DNA of 64,000 nucleotides from Gammaproteobacteria bacterium HGW-Gammaproteobacteria-2 (GCA_002840015.1 PGZE01000008.1:23263-87262), one strand, 5' to 3'; counted from the first letter of the stretch, positions 45,601-53,228 are shown. Translations and numbers: made by a program. The notes: generated by a model not told the origin, from the sequence alone.

Positions 45601-45753
45601 GGTCACGGCACCGGCTCGGACACCATGCAACGCATCGCGGTGCCGATGGTTGGCGGCATGGTCAGTGCAACCCTGCTCAGTCTGGTGGTGTTGCCGGTGA
45701 TTTATGCCATGACCCTGAGGTTTCAACACCGGCGGGCGAAGGAGGTGTCATGA
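42604..45753 (+). CDS. cusA: Heavy-metal RND efflux pump CusA-like, copy 1
   Basis: An inner-membrane proton-driven pump of 1049 residues of the HME-RND family. The N-terminal helix, TTPLDAIPDLSDVQVIIFTE, GWIYEYALVDRSG and GAMVDGAIVMIENAHKH (with the relay Asp) are canonical, as is SAEIGVLVLTFID (relay Glu). The Met in RIDMLSTGIKTP matches a copper-ligating Met of E. coli CusA. The relay lysine of CusA, expected in RVRPKAMT, is replaced here (RVRPIVMTAAAITIG), unlike copy 2. The export substrate is probably Cu(I)/Ag(I), but the differences leave room for another metal. Confidence 0.93.
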   Translation: MIASLIEGSLRNKLLVLIFTALAVLAGVWAVKTTPLDAIPDLSDVQVIIFTEFPGQAPQVVEDQVTYPLTTAMLAVPFAKTVRGYSFFGLSFVYILFEDGTDMYWARSRVLEYLNFVSGQLPRGITPSLGPDATGVGWIYEYALVDRSGSHDLAQLRSIQDWYLRYQLQTVSGVSEVASVGGYVKQYQVEVDPNALAAYGIPLSMVKMAIQRSNNDVGGRLVEMAETEYMVRGRGYIRSIEDIEVIPIGVGEGGTPIYVRDVAHVQLGPELRRGAVELDGEGEVAGGVVIMRYGGDALKTIEAVRAKLDQLRAGLPDGVEIVPVYDRGALIERAVDNLKVKLLEEFVVVSLISMAFLLHARSALVAILTLPIGVLLAFMVMRWQGLSANIMSLGGIAIAVGAMVDGAIVMIENAHKHLEHAERDKDAVLTLDERWAAIGASAKEVGPALFFSLLIITVSFLPVFTLQAQEGRLFSPLAFTKTYSMAAAAILSVTLVPVLMGYFIRGRILPEAKNPVNRGLHFIHKPVLAAAMRWRKLTVGLAVVLLGVSLWPLQHIGSEFMPPTDEGDILYMPSAFPGISITKAKQLLQQTDKILATFPEVERVFGKAGRARTATDPAPLAMFETTVKLKPREDWPDPDKTTRELMAEMDQAIHIPGVANAWTMPIKTRIDMLSTGIKTPVGIKVSGPDLGELARIGRDIEVAMKQMPETLSAFADRAVGGYYLDFDIRREDAARYGLTVGDVQDVIQSAIGGMNVTETVEGLERYPVNVRYPRELRDNLDALKRVLVATPTGAQIPLQLVADLELRRGPPSIKSEDARPNAWIYVDLNTSDIGGFVAKAKQVIAEQVTLPPGYSIVWSGQFEYMQRATERLKLVVPLTLAVIFLLLYFNFRNVTAPLVVMLSIPFALIGGIWLQYAFGFNMSVAVAVGYIALAGVSAEIGVLVLTFIDHEVQRVRQASGKPLGLADILQAAERGTAERVRPIVMTAAAITIGLLPIFWGHGTGSDTMQRIAVPMVGGMVSATLLSLVVLPVIYAMTLRFQHRRAKEVS

Positions 45754-45854
45754 GTCACGCGCAAGCCGCGGGGGCCGCTGCCCTCGCAAAAACCAGCGTC
45801 GGTGGCAGCGGAACCGGCACCCCCGTTGATCTATTCCTGGGAGATACCCGATGA
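45750..45854 (+). CDS. Possible small ORF coupled to cusA copy 1
   Basis: A frame of 34 codons whose ATG overlaps the cusA stop (ATGA) and is preceded by GGAGG at ideal spacing. The product starts MSHAQAAGAAALAKTSVGGS and ends FLGDTR, with no membrane helix, cysteine or family signature. A strong ribosome site before such a short frame suggests either a real small protein or the remains of a lost downstream gene. Confidence 0.35.
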   Translation: MSHAQAAGAAALAKTSVGGSGTGTPVDLFLGDTR

Positions 45855-45951
45855 GTACTGAGCCACCAGCAACGTAACCCTGTTGAATCCGCCCGGCGCC
45901 GTAACCCGGGTGCCGAGTTCACCTGCTACAAAACCACACTGAGGAACTCCG

Positions 45952-46488
45952 ATGAAAACCAAAAACACCCTGTTGATCACGTTCGCACTGGCCTCGGTCA
46001 CCGCGCTCGCGGCCTGCGCCCAGGCACCGGATACGGCGGCACCCACGACGTCCGCGCCGATGTCTGAGATGCCGACGATGACGCACCAAACCCATGACGT
46101 TGCGGCGCTGCCGTTGGTGGTGGTGAGCAAGAGTCCGTCGTGCGGCTGCTGTGGGCAGTGGGTCGAGCACATGCGCGCCGCCGGTTTCACGCTTGAAGTC
46201 CACAACATGGCCAACATGAATCCGGTCAAGGAACGCGTCGGCGTGCCGCCGGGCAAGGGCTCATGCCACACCGCCGAAGTGGCGGGTTACTTCATCGAGG
46301 GCCATGTGCCGGCGGAGGATGTCCAGCGGCTACTGGCGGAACGACCTGCAGCACGCGGATTGGCCGTGCCGGGCATGCCGATGGGTTCGCCCGGAATGCC
46401 AGTCGCTCCGGGTCACGAGCAACCGTATGACGTGCTGTTGGTCGCCGAGGACGGTTCGACCAGCGTCTACGCCCGGCATAACGACTGA
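45952..46488 (+). CDS. DUF411 metal-binding lipoprotein
   Basis: A protein of 178 residues with a lipoprotein signal (LLITFALASVTALAAC, lipobox LAAC). The DUF411 domain has the CGCC motif in SPSCGCCGQWVEHMRAAGF, a GSCHTAEVAGYFIEGHVPAE block and RGLAVPGMPMGSPGM, the usual arrangement of Cys, His and Met residues that bind copper. DUF411 proteins are regular members of copper and silver clusters. It lies about 100 bp after cusA copy 1 and probably belongs to the same transcription unit. GAGGA precedes the ATG. Confidence 0.92.
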   Translation: MKTKNTLLITFALASVTALAACAQAPDTAAPTTSAPMSEMPTMTHQTHDVAALPLVVVSKSPSCGCCGQWVEHMRAAGFTLEVHNMANMNPVKERVGVPPGKGSCHTAEVAGYFIEGHVPAEDVQRLLAERPAARGLAVPGMPMGSPGMPVAPGHEQPYDVLLVAEDGSTSVYARHND

Positions 46489-46667
46489 GCACACGCGGGG
46501 CGACGCTTGCCGGGTCATCGACGGTGACATGTTTGCTGCCCGGTGATGGCATGTGCTGATCGTGCGTGGCCGCCGCTGGCTGATTCGAACCGAGAATGCC
46601 TGCGGCGGCATGCAAATGGCCCCTTGGCCGGGGATTGAGTGTTTGCATTCGATAGCGAGGCGAGCCC

Positions 46668-46950
46668 TTGAATACTGATCAGCGGTCGCAACTACGGTGG
46701 ATCGTACTCTGGACGATCCTCATCGCACTGGCATTTCGCTCTGGGCACGAACGCGCAAGCGCTGCATGGTTTGCATGTCGTGCTCGGCGTTGCTTGCCTG
46801 GTGCATATCTGGTGGTCTTGGCGCGACTCGGCAATGGGCAATTCCGTGGTGTATCTGGTGGTCGGTTTCACGGCTGGCCGTCTGGTGTCCATCGCCAATC
46901 GTTGCAGCCGCCAGCACGATGAGGCGACACGCAATCCCGAGACGCTGCGT
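46668..46950 (+). pseudogene. Frameshifted small membrane or leader-like protein
   Basis: One frame from a TTG at 46668 gives RSQLRWIVLWTILIALAF. A frame shift near 46735-46745 is then needed to continue as LGTNAQALHGLHVVLGVACL and SAMGNSVVYLVVGFTAGRLV. The RWIVLWTIL...LGTNA start resembles RWIALWAIL...LGQNASAA of the leader at 36260, so this could be a decayed relative. It stands just before the truncated exported-protein gene of the second module copy. Confidence 0.4.
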
Positions 46951-46951
46951 C

Positions 46952-47065
46952 ATGGCAAGCGTCAAGGTGCACGTCGCCGAAATTTTCGATGAACACTGCG
47001 CCCATGCCGAAGTGGTGCAGGGTGAAGCCAAAGCCAGCGACATGGTGTGGCTGAAAAGCAAGTGA
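46952..47065 (+). pseudogene. Truncated copy of the small exported protein
   Basis: Thirty-seven codons (MASVKVHVAEIFDEHCAHAE, ending DMVWLKSK) match the last third of the protein at 38957-39358 (GKVRIYKIFNEHYAGAEVV, ending DMVELESK). The DNA is also alike across the stop codon and into the following spacer (GCCATGCCCGCCAG in both). The signal peptide and first two thirds are missing. It marks the 5' end of the second module copy. Confidence 0.75.
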
Positions 47066-47095
47066 TCGCCATGCCCGCCAGCGGCTGTAATCGAC

Positions 47096-47111
47096 TGCTA
47101 TAATTCGCACC
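47096..47111 (+). promoter_or_regulatory. Extended -10 promoter of the third CopL-family gene, leaderless arrangement
   Basis: TGC-TATAAT is a perfect extended -10 element (hexamer 47099-47104), 7 nt before the ATG at 47112. The expected transcription start is therefore at or one base before the ATG, and no ribosome-binding site exists. This is the strongest of the three CopL-associated -10 sequences. Confidence 0.6.
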
Positions 47112-47516
47112 ATGAACCGCCGATTCGCCAAGCGTTTGTTTGCCATCACCGGCCGAGTGCTGCTGTCCGTGGCGCTGCTGTTTTCGACCGGGCCATGGGC
47201 GGCGGTGTTGGCGTCGGCGCAGGTAGCCGATTGCCCGCGCATGATGAGCGATATGCAATACGCTGCGGGAAGCGCAAGCCACGATTGCTGCCCGGATGCG
47301 CATGGCGATCACAGCGTGCCCGATTGTGCAAAGCAAGCATCGGCCTGCTCCGGAATTTGCAATGCGGTGAGTGGTTTGGCTTGGTCATGTTCGATGCCAT
47401 CCGCTGCGGCGTTTACTGGCTTGCCGATGACCACGGCAGCGCCACTGCTGCGTTCGGGCGTGTACGCGCCATCGCAATTCACGGCCCCGGCACTGCGACC
47501 ACCGATTTCCATCTGA
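47112..47516 (+). CDS. CopL-family protein, copy 3
   Basis: A protein of 134 residues, the same length as copy 2 at 39405 and alike over its whole length. It has an export signal (LFAITGRVLLSVALLFSTGP), DCCPDAHGDHSVPDCAKQAS, CSGICNAVSG and ALRPPISI at the end. One Cys of copy 2 (VCGLAW) is Ser here, and an extra Cys appears two residues later (WSCSMP). It precedes the second cusCBA set and is followed by the conserved hairpin. Confidence 0.75.
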   Translation: MNRRFAKRLFAITGRVLLSVALLFSTGPWAAVLASAQVADCPRMMSDMQYAAGSASHDCCPDAHGDHSVPDCAKQASACSGICNAVSGLAWSCSMPSAAAFTGLPMTTAAPLLRSGVYAPSQFTAPALRPPISI

Positions 47517-47529
47517 TTGCCTGACTGCA

Positions 47530-47549
47530 CCGGTTGCTTCAGCGACCGG
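47530..47549 (+). promoter_or_regulatory. Conserved hairpin between CopL copy 3 and cusC copy 2
   Basis: CCGGTTGC pairs with GCGACCGG around a TTCA loop. Compared with the hairpin at 39823-39842, the loop is changed but the stem is kept, with base changes on both sides (C to T on the left, T to C on the right, at different pairs). In both copies TTGCAATGGATGGAAAT follows before the cusC start. Confidence 0.5.
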
Positions 47550-47577
47550 CCGATGTTTGCAATGGATGGAAATTGCC

Positions 47578-48867
47578 ATGATTTGTACCTTTTTGAGTCG
47601 CCACGCAGGCGTGTGCATTACTGCATTCGTGTTGCTGCTGGCGGTATGGGCGCCGTTACGCGCGCAGTCCGATGATGCCGCCACCGCGCAGTTGACGTTG
47701 ACTGGCGCGGTTGAGCTTGCCACCCGTTCGGCTCCGCTGCTTGGTGCGCTTGACGCGCGCGAACAGGCGGCCAATGAAGAGCTGGTGCGCGCTGGTGCCT
47801 TGCCCGACCCGGAGTTGACGCTCGGCATCGACAACCTCACTGCCACCGGCAACGATGCCTTTGCCATCGGTGCCGATCCGATGACCATGCGCAAGATCGG
47901 TTTCCGGCAGCGGTTGCCGGCCAAGGCCAAGCGCGAGGCAGAGCATGGCATGGCACTGGCTGAGCGCGACATGCGCACGGCACAGGTTCAGGCCGGCACC
48001 CTGACCGTAGGCCGTGCCAGCGGCGAAGCATGGGTGATGCGCTGGGCGGCGGAGCACGAACGCACGTTGTTGCAGGCACTGCTCGCGGATACGCAATTGG
48101 CCACGCGTGCAGCGCGGGCGCGGGTCAAGGCTGGCGGCAATCCCGGCGACGTGCTGGCAGTTCGCGCGCTGGAACTGGAAATCGAGAATCAGCTCAGCAG
48201 CAGCGAGGCCCGGATTGCATCAGCCAATGCCAGCCTGCGACGCTGGCTTGGAGATCACGCGTTACGGCCGTTGGCAGACCCGCCAGCGTTCGATGAAGTA
48301 CCCGTACCGGAAGCGCGAGCGCTGGCGCTGCTGGATCGCAGCGCCGATCTGCTGGTGTTCGATGCCCACAGCGCTCAGGCGGATGCCGCTGTTGCCGCCG
48401 CCAGGGCGCAACGCCGGCCCGATTTCAGCATTGCCGCCGGCTACGGCCAGCGTGCCGCCAGCCGCGCCGACATGATCAGCCTGGAGTTTGCGATCGACTT
48501 GCCGCTGTTTACCGCCAATCGGCAGGATCGAGGGATTGCGGCCAGCATTGCCAATCGCGATGCCCTGCATGCGGAGCACGAGGATGCCCGCCGCGCCGAG
48601 GCTGCCGTGATTCGCGGTGATTACGCGCAATGGGCCGCTTTGGTTGAGCAGGTACACCGTGACAACCGCGAACGACTGCCGTTGTTGCACGACCGCAGTG
48701 CACTGGCATTGGCTGGTTACCGTTCCGGGCAATCGCTCGACGCATGGATCGACGCCCGTCGCGACGAAGTGCAGGCAAGCATCGAAACCACACGCCGTTT
48801 GCAGGAACTGGGCAGCGCATGGGTCGGTTTGGCGTATCGCTTCAAATCACAGGAGTCACAGCCATGA
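47578..48867 (+). CDS. Heavy-metal efflux outer-membrane factor CusC-like, copy 2
   Basis: A TolC-family channel of 429 residues, clearly diverged from copy 1 (468). The signal peptide is short and clean (MICTFLSRHAGVCITAFVLL). Typical segments are LTGAVELATRSAPLLGALDA, IGFRQRLPAKAKREAEHGMA and FSIAAGYGQRAASRADMISL. The start at 47578 is the third codon-aligned Met, after GGATGGAAA. Its stop overlaps the cusB copy 2 start (ATGA). Because the adaptor gene behind it is broken, its partner may now be CusB copy 1, or the system may be inactive. Confidence 0.82.
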   Translation: MICTFLSRHAGVCITAFVLLLAVWAPLRAQSDDAATAQLTLTGAVELATRSAPLLGALDAREQAANEELVRAGALPDPELTLGIDNLTATGNDAFAIGADPMTMRKIGFRQRLPAKAKREAEHGMALAERDMRTAQVQAGTLTVGRASGEAWVMRWAAEHERTLLQALLADTQLATRAARARVKAGGNPGDVLAVRALELEIENQLSSSEARIASANASLRRWLGDHALRPLADPPAFDEVPVPEARALALLDRSADLLVFDAHSAQADAAVAAARAQRRPDFSIAAGYGQRAASRADMISLEFAIDLPLFTANRQDRGIAASIANRDALHAEHEDARRAEAAVIRGDYAQWAALVEQVHRDNRERLPLLHDRSALALAGYRSGQSLDAWIDARRDEVQASIETTRRLQELGSAWVGLAYRFKSQESQP

Positions 48868-50088
48868 ATACCCGAAATCTGGGCATCGCCGCAGTCGTTG
48901 TTGCGCTGGCACTGACATTGACCGCATGGCTCGCCTATCGAGCCGGCCAGAACAGTGATCCGGCTTCCGCGACGTCAGCAAAAACCGAGCGTGAGGTGTC
49001 GTACTGGTTCGATCCGATGGTGCCGGACACACACTTCGACAAACCCGGCAAATCGCCGTTCATGGACATGCAACTGGTGCCGCGCTATGCCGACGAAGTG
49101 ATGGCGGCCGGCGTGAAAGTGGCGGCGGATAGTGTGCAGAGCCTCGGCCTGCGCTCGCAGGTGATCGAGCCGAGCCAACTGGCGGCCAGAATTACGGCCT
49201 CGGCCACCGTCACCTGGAACTTGCGTGCGGAGGCGCGGCTGGATACCGCCGTGGATGCGCAAGTCAAGCGCTTGTGGGTCAAGGCGCCTTTTGATGCCAT
49301 CACTGCCGGCGCCCCGCTGGCCGCGCTGGAAGCACCGGCGTGGGCCAGTGCCATTGCCGAATATCTGGCCCTGCGCGCGCATGGGCCTTGCCGAAGCCGA
49401 CATCGCTGCCGCCGAGCGCAGCGGCCAGCACGCGGCGCAGGTGATTGTGCATGCACCGATCAGCGGCGTGCTGACCGACTTGCCGGTGCGCGAGGGCCAG
49501 TGGCTGCGTCCCGGCGAATTGATTGCGCGGATCAACCCGCTCGACAGTGTCTGGCTGGAAGCGGCATTGCCGCAGGCGCAGGCGACGCAATTGGTTGCCG
49601 GTGCGAAGGTTGCCATCACGGTCGATGCGCTCGGCGGCGACATGCGGCACGGCGAGATCGAACAGGTATTGCCGCAGATCGATCCGCGTTCACGCACGCA
49701 AACTGTGCGCATTGTGCTGGCCAATGCCGATGGTGCGTTGGTGCCGGGGCAGTTCGCCCGCGTCACCGTGCAATTGCCGTCGGGCAAGCCGGCCTTGTGG
49801 GTGCCCGATGAAGCGCTGATTCTCACCGGGGCGCAGGCGCGCTTGGCGCTGGATGAGGGTGAAGGACGCTATCGCATGGCCGTGGTCACTACCGGGCGCA
49901 GGGCGCAAGGGCATACCGAAATCCGCAGTGGCCTGAAAGCGGGCGAGCGGGTGGTGTTGTCCGGTCAGTTTCTGCTTGATTCCGAAGCCAGCCTGTCACA
50001 ACCATCGGCCGTCAAGCAGGCCGATGATGAACCGGTCGAAGCGCACAGCGAACATCAGCATCAGCCCGCCAGCGGTGGTCAGCCATGA
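48864..50088 (+). pseudogene. cusB copy 2, internal deletion and frameshift
   Basis: The first frame (48864 to about 49380) encodes the anchor (IAAVVVALALTLTAWLAYRA), a metal-binding module (VSYWFDPMVPDTHFDKPGKS) and the sandwich domain up to AIAEYLALRA. The rest continues in another frame from about 49380 (MGLAEADIAAAERSGQHAAQ, VIVHAPISGVLTDLPVREGQ) to 50088. From the EY codons to the start of the second half there are 82 nt here but 171 nt in copy 1, so about 89 bp, which is not a multiple of three, is missing from the alpha-hairpin. Unshifted translation would end at 49811 in nonsense. Confidence 0.8.
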
Positions 50089-53000
50089 TCGCTGCCATCA
50101 TTCGCTACGCGCTGGCCAATCGTTTGCCGGTGCTGTTTGCCGCTGTTCTGCTGGCGGTCATGGGCACTTGGTCGATGTTGCATACGCCGATCGATGCGCT
50201 GCCGGATCTTTCCGATACCCAGGTGATTATCCGCACGCCGTGGCCGGGGCAGACGCCGCAGATCGTCGAGGACCAACTCACCTATCCGCTGGCGACCACG
50301 ATGCTGTCGGTGCCCGGTGTGGCCACCGTGCGCGCCTACTCGTTTTTCGGCGATTCGTTCGTTTACGTATTGTTTGCCGATGGCACCGACCCGTACTGGG
50401 CGCGCTCGCGGGTGCTCGAATATCTCAGCCAGGCACGTGATCGATTGCCGGCCGGCGTCAGCCCGGCACTGGGCCCGGATGCGACCGGCGTCGGCTGGAT
50501 CTACGAGTACGCGCTGGTGGATCGCAGTGGCAAACACGATCTGGGCGAGCTGCGTTCGATCCAGGATTGGCTGCTGCGATTTGAATTGACCGCGCTGCCC
50601 GGCGTGGCCGAAGTGGCGAGTATCGGCGGCATGGTGCGCGCCTGGCAGATCGTGCCCGATCCGCAGCGTTTGCGTGCGCAGGGCATCAGCGTGCCACAGC
50701 TGATCGAGGCGGTGCGCACCGCCAATGGTGCGGTGGGTGGTTCGGTGATCGTGCAGGGCGAAGCCGAGATGATGGTTGCCAGCGAAGGCTACCTGCGCAG
50801 CCAGCAGGCATTCGAGCAGGTACCGTTGATGCTCGATGCGCAGCGCAATCCGGTGTTGTTGGGCGATGTCGCCACGATCCGGCGTGGGCCGGCGTTTCGC
50901 CGCGGTATTGCCGAGCTCGATGGCGAGGGCGAGGTGGCCGGTGGTGTCGTCGTGTTGCGCTCGGGCGGTGATGCGCTGAGCACCATTGCTGCGGTCAAGG
51001 CCCGGTTGCAGCAATTGGCCAGCAGCCTGCCCGACGGCGTGCAGATCGTGCCGACCTATGACCGCTCGGAGTTGATCGAGGCGGCAGTGGACAACCTGCG
51101 CGGCAAGCTGATCGAAGAGTTCATCGTGGTCGCGATCGTGTGCGTGTTGTTTCTGTGGCACCTGCGTTCTGCCGGTGTCGCGTTGGTGACGCTACCGCTC
51201 GGTGTGCTGGCGGCGTTCATCGTGATGCGCCATCAAGGCATCAGCGCCAATCTGATGTCGCTTGGCGGCATCGCCATTGCCATCGGCGCGATGGTGGACG
51301 CGGCGGTGGTGATGGTCGAAAACGCGCACAAGCATTTCGAGCATTTCCGCGCGCAGCATGGCCGCGACGCCACGGGCGAGGAACGCTGGCACGTGGTCGG
51401 CGAGGCTTCGGTCGAAGTCGGCCCGGCGCTGGCAATCAGCCTGCTGATCGTAACCTTGTCGTTCGTGCCGGTGTTTGCCTTGCAGGCGCAGGAAGGACGT
51501 CTGTTCGCACCGCTGGCGTACACCAAAACCTATGCCATGGCGGCGGCGGCGGGCTTGTCGATCACCCTGGTGCCGGTGCTGATGGGCTATTTGATACGCG
51601 GCAAGATACGCCCCGAACAGGACAACCCGCTGAACCGGTTTTTGATCGCGATGTATCGGCCGCTGCTGGCGATGGTGTTGCGGCGTCCACGCGTGGCTCT
51701 GGGCGTCGGCATGCTGGTGATCGCGTTGAGCGTGGTGCCGGCGCTGCGCCTTGGCAGCGAGTTCATGCCGCCACTGGATGAGGGCACCTTGCTGTACATG
51801 CCCACCGCCTTGCCCGGCTTGTCGGCCGCCAAGGCCGGTGAGTTGCTGCAACTGACCGACCGCATGATCCGCACCGTGCCCGAGGTGGCGCATGTGTTCG
51901 GCAAGGCCGGGCGTGCCGATTCGGCGACCGATCCGGCGCCGCTGGAAATGTTCGAAACCACGGTCACCTTCAAACCGCGCGATCAGTGGCGGCCGGGGCT
52001 CACTCCCGCAGCGCTGCGCGCCGAACTCGACGCGGCGGTCAAGGTGCCGGGTCTGTCCAATCTGTGGGTGCCGCCAATCCGCAATCGCATCGACATGCTG
52101 GCCACCGGCATCAAGAGCCCGGTTGGAGTGAAGATCGCCGGCCCGGACAGCGCCGAATTGCAGCGTCTGGCCGCCAGCGTCGAGGCGTTGGCGCGCAAGG
52201 TGCCGGGCGTGTATTCGGCGATCGCCGAGCGCAGCGCCGGCGGGCGTTATGTGGATGTGGATGTTGATACTCTGGCTGCTGCGCGCTACGGCCTGAGTCA
52301 GCAGGCGGTACAGCAGATCATTGCCACCGTGGTCGGCGGCGAGCCGATCGGCGAAACCATCGAGGGCCGCGAGCGTTACCCGATCGTGCTGCGTTATCCG
52401 CGCCCCGATCGCGACTCGCTGGCGGCGTTGGCGGCACTGCCAATCGTCGCTGGTGACGGCAGCCAGGTGCTGCTCTCGGACATCGCGACGTTGCGCCTGC
52501 GCGATGGGCCGCCGGCGCTGCGCAGCGAAAATGCCCGGCTGGTGACGTATGTCTATATTGATGTCGCGCCCGGTCAGTTGGGTACCACCGTTGCTGCCCT
52601 GCGTGAGCGCATGGGTGTCGAACTGGTATTGCCGCCCGGTTACAGCGTGAGCTATTCCGGGCAATTCGAATATCTGGCGAGGGCAATGCAGCGCCTGACG
52701 ATCATCGTGCCAATCGCATTGGCGGTGATCTTTTTGCTGATCTGGACCGTGTTTCGACGTGCCGCCGAAGCCTTGCTGATCATGCTCAGCCTGCCGTTTG
52801 CGCTGGTTGGTGGCCTGTGGTTGATCTGGTTGCTTGGTCACGCCATTTCGGTGGCCACCATCATCGGCTTTCTGGCGCTGGCCGGGGTTTCCGCCGAGTT
52901 TGGCGTAATCATGCTGCTGTATCTGCGTCAGGCCTGGGATCAGCGGCTGGCGGAACAACCCGACGCCGACGAAAAGGCGCTCAGTGAAGCCATCCACGAA

Positions 53001-53228
53001 GGCGCGGTGATGCGGGTGCGGCCCAAGGCGATGACGGTGGCGACGATTCTTGCCGGCCTGTTTCCGATATTGATTGGTACCGGTGCCGGCAGCGAGGTGA
53101 TGCAGCGCATTGCCGCGCCGATGGTGGGCGGCATGCTCAGCGCACCGTTGCTGTCGATGCTGCTGTTGCCGGCGGCGTTCGAACTGATCGAACGGCAGCG
53201 CATGCGAATGCGGCGGCAGCAGCGATGA
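50085..53228 (+). CDS. Heavy-metal RND efflux pump CusA-like, copy 2
   Basis: A pump of 1047 residues. The core motifs agree with copy 1 (HTPIDALPDLSDTQVIIRTP, GWIYEYALVDRSG, GAMVDAAVVMVENAHKH, SAEFGVIMLLYL), but overall it is clearly diverged. It keeps the relay lysine (RVRPKAMTVATILAG) that copy 1 lacks, and RIDMLATGIKSP contains the conserved copper-ligating Met. By these features it is the more CusA-like of the two. Its start overlaps the end of the broken cusB (ATGA). The pump frame itself is intact, so either the cusB defect is recent or another adaptor serves it. Confidence 0.92.
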   Translation: MIAAIIRYALANRLPVLFAAVLLAVMGTWSMLHTPIDALPDLSDTQVIIRTPWPGQTPQIVEDQLTYPLATTMLSVPGVATVRAYSFFGDSFVYVLFADGTDPYWARSRVLEYLSQARDRLPAGVSPALGPDATGVGWIYEYALVDRSGKHDLGELRSIQDWLLRFELTALPGVAEVASIGGMVRAWQIVPDPQRLRAQGISVPQLIEAVRTANGAVGGSVIVQGEAEMMVASEGYLRSQQAFEQVPLMLDAQRNPVLLGDVATIRRGPAFRRGIAELDGEGEVAGGVVVLRSGGDALSTIAAVKARLQQLASSLPDGVQIVPTYDRSELIEAAVDNLRGKLIEEFIVVAIVCVLFLWHLRSAGVALVTLPLGVLAAFIVMRHQGISANLMSLGGIAIAIGAMVDAAVVMVENAHKHFEHFRAQHGRDATGEERWHVVGEASVEVGPALAISLLIVTLSFVPVFALQAQEGRLFAPLAYTKTYAMAAAAGLSITLVPVLMGYLIRGKIRPEQDNPLNRFLIAMYRPLLAMVLRRPRVALGVGMLVIALSVVPALRLGSEFMPPLDEGTLLYMPTALPGLSAAKAGELLQLTDRMIRTVPEVAHVFGKAGRADSATDPAPLEMFETTVTFKPRDQWRPGLTPAALRAELDAAVKVPGLSNLWVPPIRNRIDMLATGIKSPVGVKIAGPDSAELQRLAASVEALARKVPGVYSAIAERSAGGRYVDVDVDTLAAARYGLSQQAVQQIIATVVGGEPIGETIEGRERYPIVLRYPRPDRDSLAALAALPIVAGDGSQVLLSDIATLRLRDGPPALRSENARLVTYVYIDVAPGQLGTTVAALRERMGVELVLPPGYSVSYSGQFEYLARAMQRLTIIVPIALAVIFLLIWTVFRRAAEALLIMLSLPFALVGGLWLIWLLGHAISVATIIGFLALAGVSAEFGVIMLLYLRQAWDQRLAEQPDADEKALSEAIHEGAVMRVRPKAMTVATILAGLFPILIGTGAGSEVMQRIAAPMVGGMLSAPLLSMLLLPAAFELIERQRMRMRRQQR

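Noticed and set aside
48864..50088. Programmed ribosomal frameshifting to join the two halves of cusB copy 2.
   Set aside because: There is no slippery heptamer or clear downstream structure, and about 89 bp are missing relative to copy 1, which points to a deletion rather than recoding.
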